DNA of 64,000 nucleotides from Antilocapra americana (GCA_007570785.1 ML660774.1:7765969-7829968); one strand, 5' to 3'; counted from the stretch's first letter, positions 47,961-61,648 are shown. The notes: generated by a model not told the origin, from the letters alone. Made by a program: numbers and translations.

Positions 47961-48499
47961 GGCACAGCCGAGGAGGGACACTCCAGTGTGATGTGTACTT
48001 TCCTCGGACAGCTTTTCCTTTCTCTGAGGAACTCCCTTCCCTCCAATCATCAGACTTCTCAACTCCCAATCCAAGGCTCCCAATCTCCTGGCGGTAAGGC
48101 ACATCCATCTCCAGACACAAATCACTGGCTTATTCGCAGTGCACGTGGGAATTCAGTGCAGCCAAAGAATTCACATTTAATTCTCCCTTCTCTCTTCTCT
48201 CTCTGTTGCCCTAAAACTCCTTGGTAAAAGGTGAAGGCAAACAAAGCTTGCTTCTGTCATCTCACAGAATCACAATTTTCGTGCTTTTTTAATTGAAATA
48301 GAGAAACAGATTGGGTCATTATCTTCAATGGACAGTTTCTTTTCTCTGCCACACACAGCATAATATTCATGAGAACTCAGATGGCACAGAGGGCAATCCT
48401 CATTATATAAGAGTGAAGGAATGCACAAAGCCATCGACAATCCATCCTTTGTGGAGGTTTGCACAGCCCCGGAGCAACGCGGGTGCTGGCATTTCCTAC

Positions 48500-48672
48500 C
48501 GTTCGGATTGCCGTGGGGATTCCGGATTCATCCACCGGCCCGATCCCCGGGTAGTGGGGCGCCTTGACGACTGTCACTCTCTTCTCCTCCTCGGAGGACC
48601 TGTACAGTGGTATCGAGCTGCCCACGCTGCCGTCCAGAGAATGGGCATGCTGGGGATATGCCTCCGATGAAT
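48500..48672 (-). CDS. SORBS2: SORBS2 exon: N-terminal region leading into SoHo
   Basis: The exon has 173 bases (phase 1 in, 0 out) after cttctccacag, ending at AACG|GTAGGA. Two bases finish Asp, then [38 protein letters not shown] and [19 protein letters not shown]. It matches the human protein closely. The [20 protein letters not shown] part is the N-terminal half of the SoHo region. Confidence 0.97.
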
Positions 48673-48811
48673 CTGTGGAGAAGATGTGATGAAATACAGT
48701 TGATGCACAAGGAATCAGATTAATGGAGCCTCATATTCATGCCTACTATAATACAGCATATTCTAATTATGTGTAATTACATAGTTTATATGTGATTAAT
48801 TATGCATGAAT

Positions 48812-49041
48812 ATGTAATACTATGGGCTTCCCTCGTGGCTCAGACAGTAAAGAATCTGCCTGCAATGCAGGAGGCCCAGGTTTGATCCCTGAGTCGGGAA
48901 AATCCCTTGGAGAAGGGAATGGCAACTCACTACACTATTCTTGCCTGGAAAATCCCATGGATAGAGGAGCCTGGTGGGCTACAGTCCATGGGCTTGCAAA
49001 GAGTTGGGCATGACTGAGTGAATAACACACATGTAATACTA
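48812..49041 (+). mobile_element. Bov-tA SINE with 11-bp TSD
   Basis: 'gggcttccctcgtggctcag' to 'ttgggcatgactgagtgaat' is bounded by atgtaatacta at 48812-48822 and 49031-49041. Confidence 0.93.
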
Positions 49042-49530
49042 CATTTTAAAATAAATATAGAGTGTATTTGCATCAATATATCTTCTAGCTCATTTATCTT
49101 AAATTTGAGTCGCTCATTGTTAACATGCAAGTATATGTTGAACCAGGCTCCTCTGTCCATGGGAATTCTTCAGGCAAGAATAATACTGGAGTATTATCTC
49201 CTGCATTCCTCCAGGAGATCTTCCCAACCCAGGGATTGAACCCAGGTCTCCTGCTTCACAGGCGGATTCTTTACCATCTGAGCCACCAGGGAAGCCCAAG
49301 AATTCTGGAGTGGGTAGCTTCTCCCTTCTCCAGGGGATCTTCCTGACCCAGGGATAGAACTGAAGTCTCCTGCATTGCAGGCAGTTCTTTACCAGCTGAG
49401 CTACCAGGGAAGCCCCATATTATATTTATAAATAAATATAGAGTGTATTTCCATCACTATTTCTTTTAACTCATTTATCTTAAATTTGAGCCACTTATTG
49501 TTACCATGTAGGTATATACTGCTTGGACCT
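49042..49530. repeat. Direct duplication flanking the Bov-tA pair
   Basis: A segment of about 100 bases with 'aataaatatagagtgtattt' and 'ctcatttatcttaaatttga' occurs at 49050-49145 and again at 49430-49530, with several differences. The SINE pieces lie between the copies. Confidence 0.88.
49146..49416 (-). mobile_element. Two reverse Bov-tA pieces in tandem
   Basis: Two successive reverse tRNA-like heads end in 'gccaccagggaagccc' (about 49298) and 'ctaccagggaagcccc' (about 49416), each preceded by part of the BovA body. Confidence 0.85.
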
Positions 49531-52460
49531 CTGAAAACAAGATCTCCATCCTTCAGTGACAGGGGTTAAGGGGAAGAATAGTATTTGTTGAAAGACCACG
49601 TGGCCAAGTGCTTTTGAGATTTTCCTGGTGGGTCCAGTGATGACGGCTTCCTAATCACCTCAGGAATTTTCACATCTAAACAGATACTTGAATGTGAAGG
49701 CATATGAGTAAAGAAATGATCATAAGCTGTTAGTATTAATTTTTATCTAAGACTCCATGATGGCCATAATAGCTTTGTTTTTATTTTAAAGAAGCAAAAA
49801 CCATGACTTCTCACCCCTAGGATGTGAACGTTGCCATAAGCATACAGTTTGGCTGAGATTTATCATGTTCTTATTATCTTATTGATAATCATAACGTATC
49901 TTATTGATAACATTCTTATCACGTTAACAAGCCATCTTTGTTAACTTTTGGTGTACTTTTGTAAGAAACAAAGAGGACATAGGTGTACTATATATTCCAC
50001 TTATAGTATACAGGTATTTATGAAAATCTACATTATTATCATGTATTTAGTAAAATTGATGATATGACTTTCTGTTTTTCTACAGTAAATTTCAAATTTT
50101 TTCTGACCAAGTATGACTCCCAGCCATGGTTTGCCGGGTCTGTTACTCATGTAACTTGGGTCTTTTTTTTTTTTTTTTATGTGGATAAGGAAGTCTTTAT
50201 GTCAGGGTAGCAGTCATTGAGTACATATAAGTATAGATATAGGTATAGCAGATCTAAAAAAAAAAAATCTAAAAAGAGATGACTGTATTTTGTAGCAGAA
50301 CTTCATAAGATATTTAAAAATTTTGACTCATTGTTATAAGGATAAAGATAAGACCTCTTTAAACTAAAATCCATTGTAACATTTATAATTTCTATACTCT
50401 GATTATGTTTTAGTTTGCAACAGAAAAGCTTTTTCAATCCATTTCAATTCATGATGAAGGATAAATAAGGCTAAGAATAAAACTGCTTTATGTGCTATTG
50501 TATATAAAAGTAATATCCTTCCCAAGCAACTCCAAATTAAGATGCAAAGTGATATTTGATGGATTTTCCATTTAATTATGAAAAGTATTTGAGTGGACAC
50601 CCACGATGCTAGCATTTCTATCAAATATTTTTTAAGCACTGAGTATGTGCAAAGTCCCAGTCTAAACAGTGTTAACTCTGTCTTAATATGTGGTTCATAA
50701 GATTCTAGAACTAATAGCTTACATAATACAAGTTAGCCTTTTATTATGCTCTTATATGGTTCACTAACTCGCATTTTCAGTCTTTTTGTCCTCAACTTTA
50801 TAAAGTTCCTTTAAGGCAAAGTACTTCCTCTAGGCAGAATTTGTTCAATATTTATCTACAGAATTTCTTTCTGTGTAGTATAGTTTATATGTAAAATCGA
50901 CCCATTGATATGTTCTAATATAAAAATCTGTCCATTCTCAAGTGTTTATATATTTGTTGGAGTGGGAGGGACAAAACTGTGTTCATTAAGAGAGACAAAG
51001 AGGACAGTCTAATTTTGATAATAATTATTTGGAAAAATATTGTGGCAAGGGTAATTTGTAGAATTTTACTATAGATGTGTGCTCATACATAGCTCCATAA
51101 AGAATCTAAATATAACAGACTCCTATTATAATACTACACCACAGATTGCTTATATAAGGGCAGTGTTTTGGCACAAAGACGTTCTACTTTCTTATACTCT
51201 AAAAGGACATCATTACGAGATTCACAGATGATCCCAGGAGCAGCCTTAGAGAAGGAGCAAGTATATTTAGACTTCTGCTTAATGAGTCTCATGGCTCCAT
51301 GTAAGTCTTATAATTAGAGAGCTTTTGTTGGCCACAGAAGTTTGAATTGCATAATCCATAGGCTAGGTGTTCCTGGATAAATTAATACCCTCATTTTCTT
51401 TCAATACACAGTGTCAGGGACGAGAAGATGCTGTCTACTGTCAATGAAGACATGGGAGTTGAAGCCCTGTCTAGTTCCTTTCTCTTTGCTGCTTAGTGGT
51501 GTCCAGAGGATTGGTCTCCTGCTTTTCTGAGAGGTAGGTTGAGGTCACATGGCCCTCTGCTGGTTTCCCTGTTTCCAGCTGTCCTGCAGGCCTTCCAGTT
51601 GCAAAGCATGGAACCTTTTTCAGTTTCAATTCAGATGATGGTTTGATTTGGTCAGTTTCCCAATGTTTGGGGTTTTTTCTTTACCTTTTTAAAAGCCAAG
51701 AAATATTTATTACATTATCTTCTAAATTGTCCTAACATATTTTTCTGCATAAAAATGTTTCTAGAATTATATAGCACAGCTTCTTTTCCAGGAGGCTCTA
51801 AAGAGTTCATTAGCTCCATGAAATTATGTCTTAAAATTTATGTGGCTGTTCTAATGTTCATTTCTTTTTCTGGAGGAGAGCTCTATCTTTGACTTAATTC
51901 CCCAAAGATTTAGACATGACTTCCTGTAAAATTCTGGAATCATTTAAAGGAACTCACACCCGTCTGATGGTCTTCTGGTTTCGGTCCCAACAGCAGTTTA
52001 CTACTTTGTGAGGTGCCTGTCCCTTGTTAGACTGTTTTAATTGCTAAACAGTTTTATAATGAAAGCTTTTCCATGAAAGAAAGGGCTGTCTCGAACATAG
52101 ATGGTATTTGTCCCTCATGGCAATGCACTGCCTCATGGAATGTTCTCCTGGTACACGTATACTCTCTCTCCTCTAAATGGCTATCTCTTTCTTTCTATGC
52201 CATCACCCCAAATATCTAATACCCTTCCCCACACACAGATATAGATGCAGTCATCATCTTGGAATAGCCGGGTGTCTATTTTCTCCAGCGTTGAATCCTC
52301 TGCCTTTAATTCCTCTCCTAGGATAGGCTCATTAAAAAAGCGGAGTGTTGCGTGTTTCTTCCTTTTCCAAAAATTATCTGGATGCTTTATATATTTGTCA
52401 TGTGGTTTGTACCTGCTATATTGAAATTGTCATGAAAATCATGACTATCTGATGACTTAC

Positions 52461-52599
52461 CAAGTGACCGGCCGTGCTGCATGATCATGCTTGAATTGAG
52501 TGAGCCTGGTAGCGAGTAAGCAGAAGGGGAAAACGGCCTTTGATAGTAACTCATTGGACTCCCAGTGCCTTCAGAGTTTCCATTCACTGTTATCTGGCT
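52461..52599 (-). CDS. SORBS2: SORBS2 exon with internal start MSYYQ
   Basis: The exon has 139 bases between cttttctcag and CTTG|GTAAGT (phase 0 in, 1 out). It encodes [15 protein letters not shown], then [17 protein letters not shown] and ends MIMQHGRSL. In known SORBS2 isoforms the Met of MSYYQ (ATG at 52554-52552) is a start codon, and longer isoforms read through from upstream exons. The CDS before that Met is therefore coding only in transcripts from promoters further right. Confidence 0.96.
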
Positions 52600-54344
52600 C
52601 TGAGAAAAGTGCAAAGACATCCTGTTAAGGCACACATTCCCCCATACACCTCACTCCTTTAGATGGCAATAAAGACTTCCACTCACATGACAGTAATCAG
52701 CTGCCAAGTGTTTATTTACTTTGAAATTGATGTCGAGAAGGGCATGGCACTTTTTTTTCAGTGTCTTCTCTATCTTCCTTTACTTTGAAAATCACTTTAT
52801 GTCAGAGACATAGGAGGTGATGAGGGGAATGGAAGCAGCTGACCACTGGGCACAGTACTCTGCCAGCAGTGATGTCCAAAGATCTCATAGGAGTCAGTTA
52901 CAATAAACATGAGGGTGAATCTGTTCTTATGTCATGACTTAAGTAGTCAGAACACTGTCATACTGCTCTGCATGTGGGATTTGAAAAAAATGTTCTGTGA
53001 CAAGAAGAAAGGGATCTCAGGTTTAATCATGGATGTATATCCTCTAGTGAATCAGTGTTTCCAGGGCAAGATGACTAACAGAAGGAGGATAATTGTCTGG
53101 ATTTATATGTCCTGAAGCAATCTATTCTGAAAGAATCAAATACCTGGCAAAGCATCAGAAAGATGTGTTAAATCTCTGGCTACTTTCCTGTTCTCATCTC
53201 ACTTTTTAGCCCTTTATAGTAATACTAATTTGTTGTTTTGATAGCTTTATATCCAAGTATTTTCATATTCCCATTGGTGTTTCAAGATCCCTGTTGGAAA
53301 TTGTGATATATATGCTTTTTAAACATATTTTTTTTTCTGTATAACATGCAACCTGGTGCTAATAGCATAGTAGATATTCAGTAGCTACGTATTAAAATTG
53401 AATTGAATCAGCTCAGTTCAGAGAGGTTGAACTCACTGCTATTATGCTTGCCTGTCTGTCCACAATGCAGCACTGGGCACTGTGCCGATGGTGCATGCAA
53501 ATAAGATGGTTAGCATGAGCACTTAGTTAAAATACAGCTGAATATAGTACACACACAACACACACATATGCATACAGATAAAGAACCATAATTTGTGAAC
53601 TTAATCTACTTATTTTAAAACAATTAACTTTTGTTGTACAGGCCTGAAACCTAGGTAGTCAATTAATTTCACATTTCCGTGATTTCTCACTTTAAAGCAG
53701 ATGTTTTCAAATCATGTAGAATTAATCTAATTTTGTTACTTTCTAGCCATGACACATCTGTCCTAAAGTCAGTAAGCATTTCATTACAATGATTGTGCTT
53801 AACGATGAAGTACTTTTCTGAGCTGTTACAGAAATTACTCTCATATTATAAGCAACTCTGTCTTGAGGGTCTTCTAACTTAGAGTGCTGGCCTTTCAAAT
53901 AAGTGTGATGCACAGATCTCCCCAAATGCTTCAGAATGCTTATATACCATTGATGAATTAGTCAAGAATATTTTTGCCTCATGGCCCAAATCCAGCTTGG
54001 TTGGTCTTTGTAAATATATTTTCAATATTATTGTTATAATGTGTTTGAATTAACGTTAAAGGTAGGAGAACTAAAAACTATCATGTTTTGTAACTAAATT
54101 TAGGAAAGCTGACCTTCCTTCTATACTGATTGATGGTTTCAATAACAATGGCTATGGGTTAAAAAAAAAAACACTGAAAATAGATTTAGTCTTTCATCAT
54201 GTTAAATCAATTAGGATTCTACTAATTGAATACTACTATTAGAACTTTAGAATATATGTTATTGTTATGTGAAATGATTATTAGGAAAGCCATCTCATGG
54301 AGCAGGCATATGTAATTTAAAGTAAGTTCATATAGTGTTGCTTT

Positions 54345-54425
54345 TTGTACCAGTTAGCTATTGCTGCTTAACAAGCCACCTAAAACTCAGAATCTAAAGC
54401 AATAAACATTTATTATTGCACTGCA
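54345..54425 (+). mobile_element. Ancient repeat end, DNA-transposon- or LTR-like
   Basis: 'ccagttagctattgctgctt' to 'gcaataaacatttattattg' is a common old mammalian repeat terminus. Family uncertain. Confidence 0.5.
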
Positions 54426-57103
54426 AAAAAAAGTGAGTTCAGTTACAATTAGCTCCACAAGGATATATGTATCCCTTTCAGGCATACATGCAGTATACGT
54501 AATTGAAAATCTGCACCATAAAATTTTGAAGCACTTCAGTCATTCATAAATCATTTATTAGGGGCTGCTTGTCAAATAGACATATGTAGATGATATAAAT
54601 ATGTATGGAAAATATTTATATTTAATCTAAGTGGAAGATAAATTATTGCTATATAAAACAGTAAATATTCATAAATTTCTATACTGGAATGGCTTGGGGA
54701 AATGGTTCCAAAAAATTCATAGGGCCAAATTTCTGCAATGTAGATTAAGATGATTTACATTATTTACTCCTGTTGGACAAATGGGTTCAAAAGATGTAGC
54801 TGTTAAGGAAGGGGCAGCAAGAATTAACATCATTCAGTGAGTAATCATGCACGTGATGAATAAGAAGATGTGAACTGCTCACACAGGGCACATTCATATG
54901 AGTCTCTGAAGTAAATTATTACCTACCAGGATTTAGACTTTATAACCTAATCATCATAATATTATATGGATATCTCAATAAATTTTTGAGAAACCTTCTT
55001 GTTAAGGCAAATCACTGTACAACTCACTAGAGCAACACAGTGTGAACATAAGTGACTCTAAAATGAATTAAGAGAATATAATTGACTTTTTCAGCCCAAA
55101 ATAGGCTTATGAGGATGACTCTAATTGGTTTAGACAAAATCAACACCTATGCAAATAAAAATGCTCAGGTGCAAAATCAGATGGCAGAGAAGAAATTGGT
55201 CCTTTTGGCTTTTGGAGATCTGTTTAAAAAAATGATGGAGCAAAGGAAAGAGGAGTAATTCCATGTATGATAGCAGGGGTGGCTAAGGTGATGCCATGGC
55301 AGACTGCTGACCCAAAGTTGGGGAAGGCGTTTCAGAATGGTCAGTGGTGTCGGAGTCAGCTGTCTGCAGTTCATCTGGGGTGGCTGAGGAGGACTCCCTG
55401 GAGGAGCAGGAGGAGTGCTCACCCTGGGAGGAGTGGGTTATAAAAGCAGTGTGAAAAGGTTGAGGGGTCTTTGCAGGTGTGAAGACCCCAAATCAGCAGG
55501 TGGGCAGGGTAAGTGAGGCTGGGCTGGAGCCACCATCTTGTGAAAAAGGGTTATGAGGTACCCCAGAAGGTACGCATGGAGCAGAGGCTTCTGGTCGGGT
55601 TTGTCTGTGAAGCATTTACCTCCAACACATTGGCAGTTAAGTTCTGGTTTCCAAGCTGAGTTTGAGGAAAAAATAATGAGAAGAGAGATAAATTATCCAA
55701 TTAATAAAAACATCTTTTTTTTGTTTTTGCAGTGTGACAGAGAAGGCAAAGCACAGATTTATTTGCAAGCACTTTAAGGAAATATATTTAGAAGGATTAG
55801 GTGCCAAAGACACAGTAGAGGAAAAGCATGAAAACATGCAGAAAATGAATCCCGTGCTTTTTGGAAATAAGAAAGACCAGTTTTCACACAGCTTTCATTT
55901 GGGATAGGGGCTTAAGAGTGTTGGCATAATGGAATTTTTTTTCTCCTAAGTTTTAGTTTTTGTACTCCTTGACAGCAAATTAATACCTGGTTATCCATCA
56001 GTTGGCAGAATTAATTTCCCTTCACCAGAAAAATCTTGTAGCAGTTTTCTCCTACTGCCTCCTTCTTGGAAAGTGTCCCCCAACTAGAAATCAGTTTGCC
56101 TCATGTTATGCTGATTTACACATTTAGAGACTGATCAAACTAAACACAACTAAGTGGAAAGGGAATTTTGTTTCCTTTCCACTCATTGAATCTCTATTTT
56201 GACTTCCACTATAAGACGCTAAAGGAATTGAACTTGAAGGTATCCTGGCAGTGAAAATAGTGGTATCTTTGTGTGAAAATGGAAAAAACAAAAACCAGCC
56301 ATTGATGATGTTAGAGGACATCCTAGTTGGTTAGAACTACTATTGGCTTTAAATCTTAGGTAAAGGAGAAAGAAACTGAAGAAGAAAGAAAAGGTTCGAT
56401 ACCTCTAAGGCTACACAACCCAAGAGGTTACACATGGTGGGAAGAGTGGTCTGTAAAAGGAAGAGAGTGGACGGCCCTGTAAAGATAACTATTATTCATC
56501 CTAACCTTCTGTTATCTGACCATACAGGTTGAATATGGTGATAAATGTATTCACTCAACATGAGTAAATGAAACTCTGAACCAAAATTTTTTTATTACTC
56601 CTCACTCTGAAACCCACACTTCCAGAATGGAAGTTTTTTGAGTGGTTGGTACGGTGCCAGTTGTAACATAGACAGCCAAAGTATTATAGGATATTAACAC
56701 AAGGATGGGGAATACAGTAAACAGAACTGTATAAGCTTAAAAATCTTGCCTAGTAAAGATTTAAGTGGTTCGTGGCCAGTCATCATGTTCATAACAGTTG
56801 ATCTCATGTAGACTGCTGATCTCATAAAAAGTTATAATTCATTTTTTCCTCAGACTTTTAATTGAAGAATTTTTTAAAAAAACCCACTATATAAAATGAT
56901 CTCTTGGTCAGAGATGCCTTGAAAATCTAAGAGCTATTGATCCTTCTCAGGAAAAATGCATAAATTCATAAAATTTCATGTCAACTTTAGGAGCTCATGA
57001 ATACTCAAAAGCATATCTTTAACAACTTAAGAAACTCAAACCCTGAATAAAAGATTTCTCTCTTCTATTCTTATTTAGTAAGCTTGTGTTGTTATTGTTT
57101 AAA

Positions 57104-57364
57104 GACACTCATTTTACCTTCTTTTCCCATTTAGATTGTTACATAATATTAAGCAGAGTTCCCTGTATATACAGTAGGTCTCTGTTGGTTATCCATTTTA
57201 AATACAGCAGTGTGTACATGTCCATCTCAATGTGAAAAAGAATAGATATGTGTGTGCATAACTGAAATGCTTTGCTACGCACCTGAAACTAACACAACCT
57301 TGTTAGTCAACTATGCACCAATATAAGATTAAACATTTATAAAGTAAAAAAGGACACTCATTTT
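57104..57364 (+). mobile_element. L1 3'-end insertion with 12-bp TSD
   Basis: A short 5'-truncated L1 tail (57116-57352) containing 'cctgtatatacagtaggtct' and 'tagtcaactatgcaccaata'. gacactcatttt flanks it at 57104-57115 and 57353-57364. Confidence 0.9.
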
Positions 57365-59479
57365 GAATGATATTTTCATACTTGTATAGTTTTAGAATTA
57401 ACTGACAGAAAGCTTAAAATAACCCAGAACTTAAAATGCTTTAGAAGGACTGCATCCTTTTTATTAGTAAATTTTTAATCATAAAAATTTTATTGGAAGT
57501 AAAACTGTAATATTGTGAAGCTATAATAATTACAACCTAATAGGTTAGAATTTTGCTACAAGTCTGAATGAAATTCAGTATAGAACAGTCTTGGGTTGGA
57601 TAATGTCAATGAAATTCTTCATAACAATGCAGTTTCACTTATGACATTTTCATATAATATAAATTTCTTTAGTTCTGTTTATGCTAAGTCAAAATTTTTT
57701 TAAAATTAAATCATTCAAAAAGATTTGAGTAATCTGTGTAAAGGAAGTTTTTTCTTCCTTTAAAATAAGAAGAAAAATTTAATGATTGTACCCCTCTTGG
57801 GACTGGCTTGCCCATTTTCTTTGGATGTGAAGCCTGTCAAAATCTAAAGAATATCATCTCTAAAACCACCATACTTATGGGGAATATGATCAGTTTGTTT
57901 GTATAGCATTGTATCTAGGAAGGGTCCTTATTCATTGTTCTTCTAAAGAGAGTGCCTACAGAAAACAGAGCTATCTCATTTTCTGACTTTCTCTCACAAG
58001 CAGCTGATATGCTTACAATTTTTATGTGTATGTGTGTGTAGATCACAGTAAAATGCCTCTTGTTGACTCATATCACAGATTTCCAGGGATAAAACTTAAA
58101 AGTCCAACAGTCGATTGGGCACCCACACACAAACTTTGAAATATCTTGGGATAAAGCTGTAACTTTTCTCTTAGACTAGCTGGAGCTTCTTTAACATCAC
58201 TCTGATGCCTGCATTAATGAAATACCCTCTTAGACACAGGGGAGAAAGAATCACAGTAGAAATGTTTCCCTGAAGAGAATGTAAGAGGAGGAAGATGAAA
58301 GTATGAAAAGGGGAGGGAAGTGTTTTCTCATTCTGAACTACTTTAAAGTAGGAAAAACTAGTTTGAAACAAGAGCAGATTTTGTCCCCCCTACTGAGTTG
58401 GTAGCAGATAGATGGCTGCAGAAAATCATCATAGTTGTTTTGTGTCTCTGTCTTTTCATGACCATGTAAGGTTAAAGTGTTTGAATGTAAGTCAAAAGTC
58501 ACCAATATTCTATGAATATCAGTCTGTGAGCATAATGCCTGATCAACTAATCTCATAACAAACTTACACAGAAGAAGTCGTGAAATATTGGTTGGGCATC
58601 CTAATAGAAAGTGACTGGGCTGGTGTTGATGGGATTGGTCCAGAATAGTCTCTATTCTCTACCTTTTCTAGCATTCCACATTGCTGGCATTTATTTGTTA
58701 TCAGCCTTCCTTCACATTCCACATCTTGACTCCACAGAGCCACAGAGATGAGTTCTCTCCCTCTTCTACATGATACTGAGACAAAGTCCCCTCAGAGTCC
58801 CTAACATTTGTGCATCAGCAGCTGTGAAAGTAAAGCTTTGGCAAATGATTGATAACATTATTTCATAAAAGATTTGTTATATATTACACGTATCATAAAA
58901 TTTATTCTCCTGAAGCAAAGGACACAGTACTAAAAAATGCCAGAGAAAATGTGTGAGCTGTAGATTTTGCTGTCTTTCAAAGCTTCTGACTTAGACTTGC
59001 ATTTATCTGACATTGAGAACAATGCAACATTTTTAGCAACAGGATATCTGTTCACATAGTGACAGAGGTTAACATACCTCATTTTGTGTGCTCTCTATAC
59101 ATAAATGTGTAGGAGGTAAATTATAACATACACAGCTTATAAAGCAATGTGTTACATTATCAAATATGGAGAGAATGAAAATTACTGATGGTAGGCTATA
59201 ATTTTCGTCTTACACTAATGGTCAGACTTTAATAAAAACAGGAGAAGTATATAAATGAAACTTCTAGAGCACTAAAGTTTCCTTTTTACTCTCAATAGAG
59301 CATTTTTATTTCTTGGGACTGCTATTTTCTTGGGAGGATGATTCTTTATAATAGAGCATATATGTGGCTGATTTACAATGTGTAGTGGATAGCTCTTTGC
59401 CTTTACTGAGACTTTCTTACAAGAATATGGAATGTAGGTATTTAAAACTGAAGGTCACTGCTGAGAAAGGCCATTACAT

Positions 59480-59960
59480 GGCAGATGACATTTAAAGTAT
59501 ATCACAATAGGCAAGCTGTGGAAACATGTCTAGATCCTCATCAGTGGATGAATGGATAAAGAAAATGCAGTATATACAGGCAAGGGAAGATTATTCAGCC
59601 TTAAACAAGGAAATCCTGTCCCATGAGATAACACAGATGATATCCAAAGGCATTATTCTAAATGAAATAAACCAGTCACAGAAGGAGAAATATTGCATGG
59701 TTCCACTTTTATGAGGGCTCTAAAACAGTGAAGCTCATAGAAGCAGACAGTAGAATGGTAGTTGCCAGGAGTGGGGGAGACAGGGAAATGGGAATCGCTG
59801 TTCACAGGAGGAGTTTCAGCTCTGCGAGACGGTGACGTGATTACAGTCTAGAGATCTGTTGTACCAAACCATGCCTGTAGTCAACGATACTATATTGTAT
59901 ATTTTAAAATGTGCTAAGTGGGTGGATCTCAGTTCAGTATTCTTACACAATTAAAACAAG
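59480..59960 (+). mobile_element. Old L1 3'-end fragment
   Basis: 'tggatgaatggataaagaaa' through 'gtagttgccaggagtggggg' to 'tattttaaaatgtgctaagt' is the sense L1 3' region. Its 62-codon frame is not a gene. Confidence 0.85.
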
Positions 59961-60159
59961 TCAGAACCGTGATGGTTTTATACCACTTTTTGACAAAGTG
60001 TTATAAAACAAACTTTAATCCACCCATTCAAAAAATGTATTGTTGAAAATAATGTATTTCCTTTTCCCAATCAGATGCACATTTGGAAAAAGGGTATTTA
60101 AAATAACCACAGTTACTCCATATTGAGGGATTATCATGGCAGTCACTGTACCCAGCTCC

Positions 60160-60270
60160 TTATAGGCAGTGTCTTATTCAAACCTCCCAGCAATAGTATG
60201 CGATGAATGCTACATTATTATCACCATTTTAGAGATGAAGTAAGTGAGGCTCAGGGAAGGGTAATCATCA
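60160..60270 (-). mobile_element. MIR SINE fragment
   Basis: 'attatcaccattttagagat' followed by 'gtgaggctcagggaag' is the reverse MIR core. Confidence 0.7.
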
Positions 60271-60599
60271 GTGAAAGTTCTAACATTAATAACCCTTTAA
60301 GGAGCTGATTGTATGATTTTTCTCCCCCCAAGTCCCTCTCAAGCTCATGAGAGAGCATGAGAAAGCCCCCTTACCCACTTCTAAGTCAGCGGTAGGTTAG
60401 CAGATCTCATCTTACACATATACCGGCAGCATCAGTTGTGCAGTTAATGCACTTCTTAATGCACTTTCCCCAGTTGGCTTTTAGGAGGCCACATTTTCTG
60501 GATTTCCTCCTCCCTTAGCAGACACTGCCTTTAGTCCCCTTAGTTGGTTCCTCCTCTTACTATTGGGACCCCTTGGGCTCAGTCCTTGGGGCTCCTCCT

Positions 60600-61648
60600 C
60601 TCTTTGCAGCCACGGTCTGGTCATCTCATTCAGTCTCATGGCTGCAGAAGCATCTATAAGCCGATGGCTTATATCTCCAACCCGGGCCTGGACCTCTTGT
60701 TGCATCCTCGATACCTCCACACGGATGTCTAAAACCCATCTCAGACTTAGCAGGTCCCAGATGGAACCTCTCTGATCTTTCCCCAAACCTGCTCTACCCA
60801 CGGTTATCCAGTCTCAGCAGACAGAGGGTGGCAAATCCCATCGTTTCCCTGTTGCAAAGATGCAAAACTTTGAAGGCAGCCTTGCCTCTTTTCTTTCCCT
60901 CACCTCCCACGTGCAATCTGTCAGGAAGTCCTGTGTACTGTATTTTCAGAATACATTCAGAATCCGATTTCTCACCACCTCCCCTGCTTCCACCCTGCTC
61001 AGAGCCACCGCCGTTTCTCACGTAAGCTGTTGCCGTTGCCACCTGCTTGGCTTGCCTACTCTCCGTCTTGCCCTCTGGTAGTTCGCTCTCCACGGAGCTG
61101 CCAGAATGATTCTGTTAGACTGTGAGTCAAATAATGACAGTTGTAGCCTTAAATTCCCCCAGTGACTCCCATTTTTATTGAAAGTAAAAGCTGAAATCCT
61201 TACAGTGGCTTTTTAGAACGTCTGCCATCTAGCCTCTGTTACCTCGGACTTGACTTACTTTTACTCTGAGCCTCACTTGATTCCTCTCCTTCCCACTGGC
61301 TTCCCTGATGGTCTTTGAGCAGCCTCAGCGTGCTTCAGCCTGAATGCGTTTACACTAAATACTCCCTCTGCCTGGAAAGTTCTTCCCCCTTCAAAGCCAC
61401 TCTGTCTGCTGCATGAGGGCTGTTTGACTACCCTGTTTAACATGGACTCTGCTCCCCTTATCCCTGCTCAGTGCTGTTTAGTTGATTGACATAATCTCCT
61501 TCTAATGTATATGATCTACTTATCTAAGTTTCTATTAATATTTGTTCCCTCTGCCATCGATAAGACTTTAATCATCAATGGTTTTAAATCCAACTCTGCG
61601 GCTAGAACAGAGGACACACACCCAATAAATATTTGTTGAAAGAATAAA
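60600..61648 (+). mobile_element. L2 LINE 3' region, about 1 kb
   Basis: The stretch 'gagctgccagaatgattctg', 'ctccctctgcctggaaagtt' and the end 'caataaatatttgttgaaag' follow the L2 3' layout. The left end is uncertain. Several short frames on both strands come from this repeat. Confidence 0.75.

Larger units (their letters stand above)
43488..48499 (-). other. SORBS2: Intron, 5.0 kb
   Basis: Holds a BovA/BovB 3'-end piece (43948-44042), a MIR (about 44450-44680), AT-rich unique sequence and the CpG-rich block at 47580-47960. Confidence 0.8.
48673..52460 (-). other. SORBS2: Intron, 3.8 kb
   Basis: Contains a Bov-tA (48823-49030), a duplicated flank with reverse Bov-tA pieces (49042-49530), a T run at about 50163-50180 and unique sequence. 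Confidence 0.82.
342..52599 (-). other. SORBS2: SORBS2 gene body, placed coding part
   Basis: Sorbin and SH3 domain-containing 2 (ArgBP2/nArgBP2) is a cytoskeletal adaptor at stress fibres, Z-discs, focal adhesions and synapses. Its SoHo region and three C-terminal SH3 domains bind actin-regulatory and signalling proteins such as Abl/Arg, Cbl, vinculin and SAPAP (family knowledge). Fifteen minus-strand exons joined in silico keep phase at every junction and follow the known protein order. The gene continues past both window edges: SH3 domains 2 and 3 lie to the left, and the most 5' exons to the right. Confidence 0.97.

Noticed and set aside
47421..48125. 143-codon (+) and 182-codon (-) frames
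   Set aside because: They are GC-rich overlapping frames across the CpG block with no domain and a poly-A/T run inside; only the short ATG-to-donor piece fits splicing phase.
60481..61093. Several 65-106 codon frames on both strands
   Set aside because: They lie in or next to L2-derived sequence and overlap each other on both strands, with no protein-like conservation signal visible.
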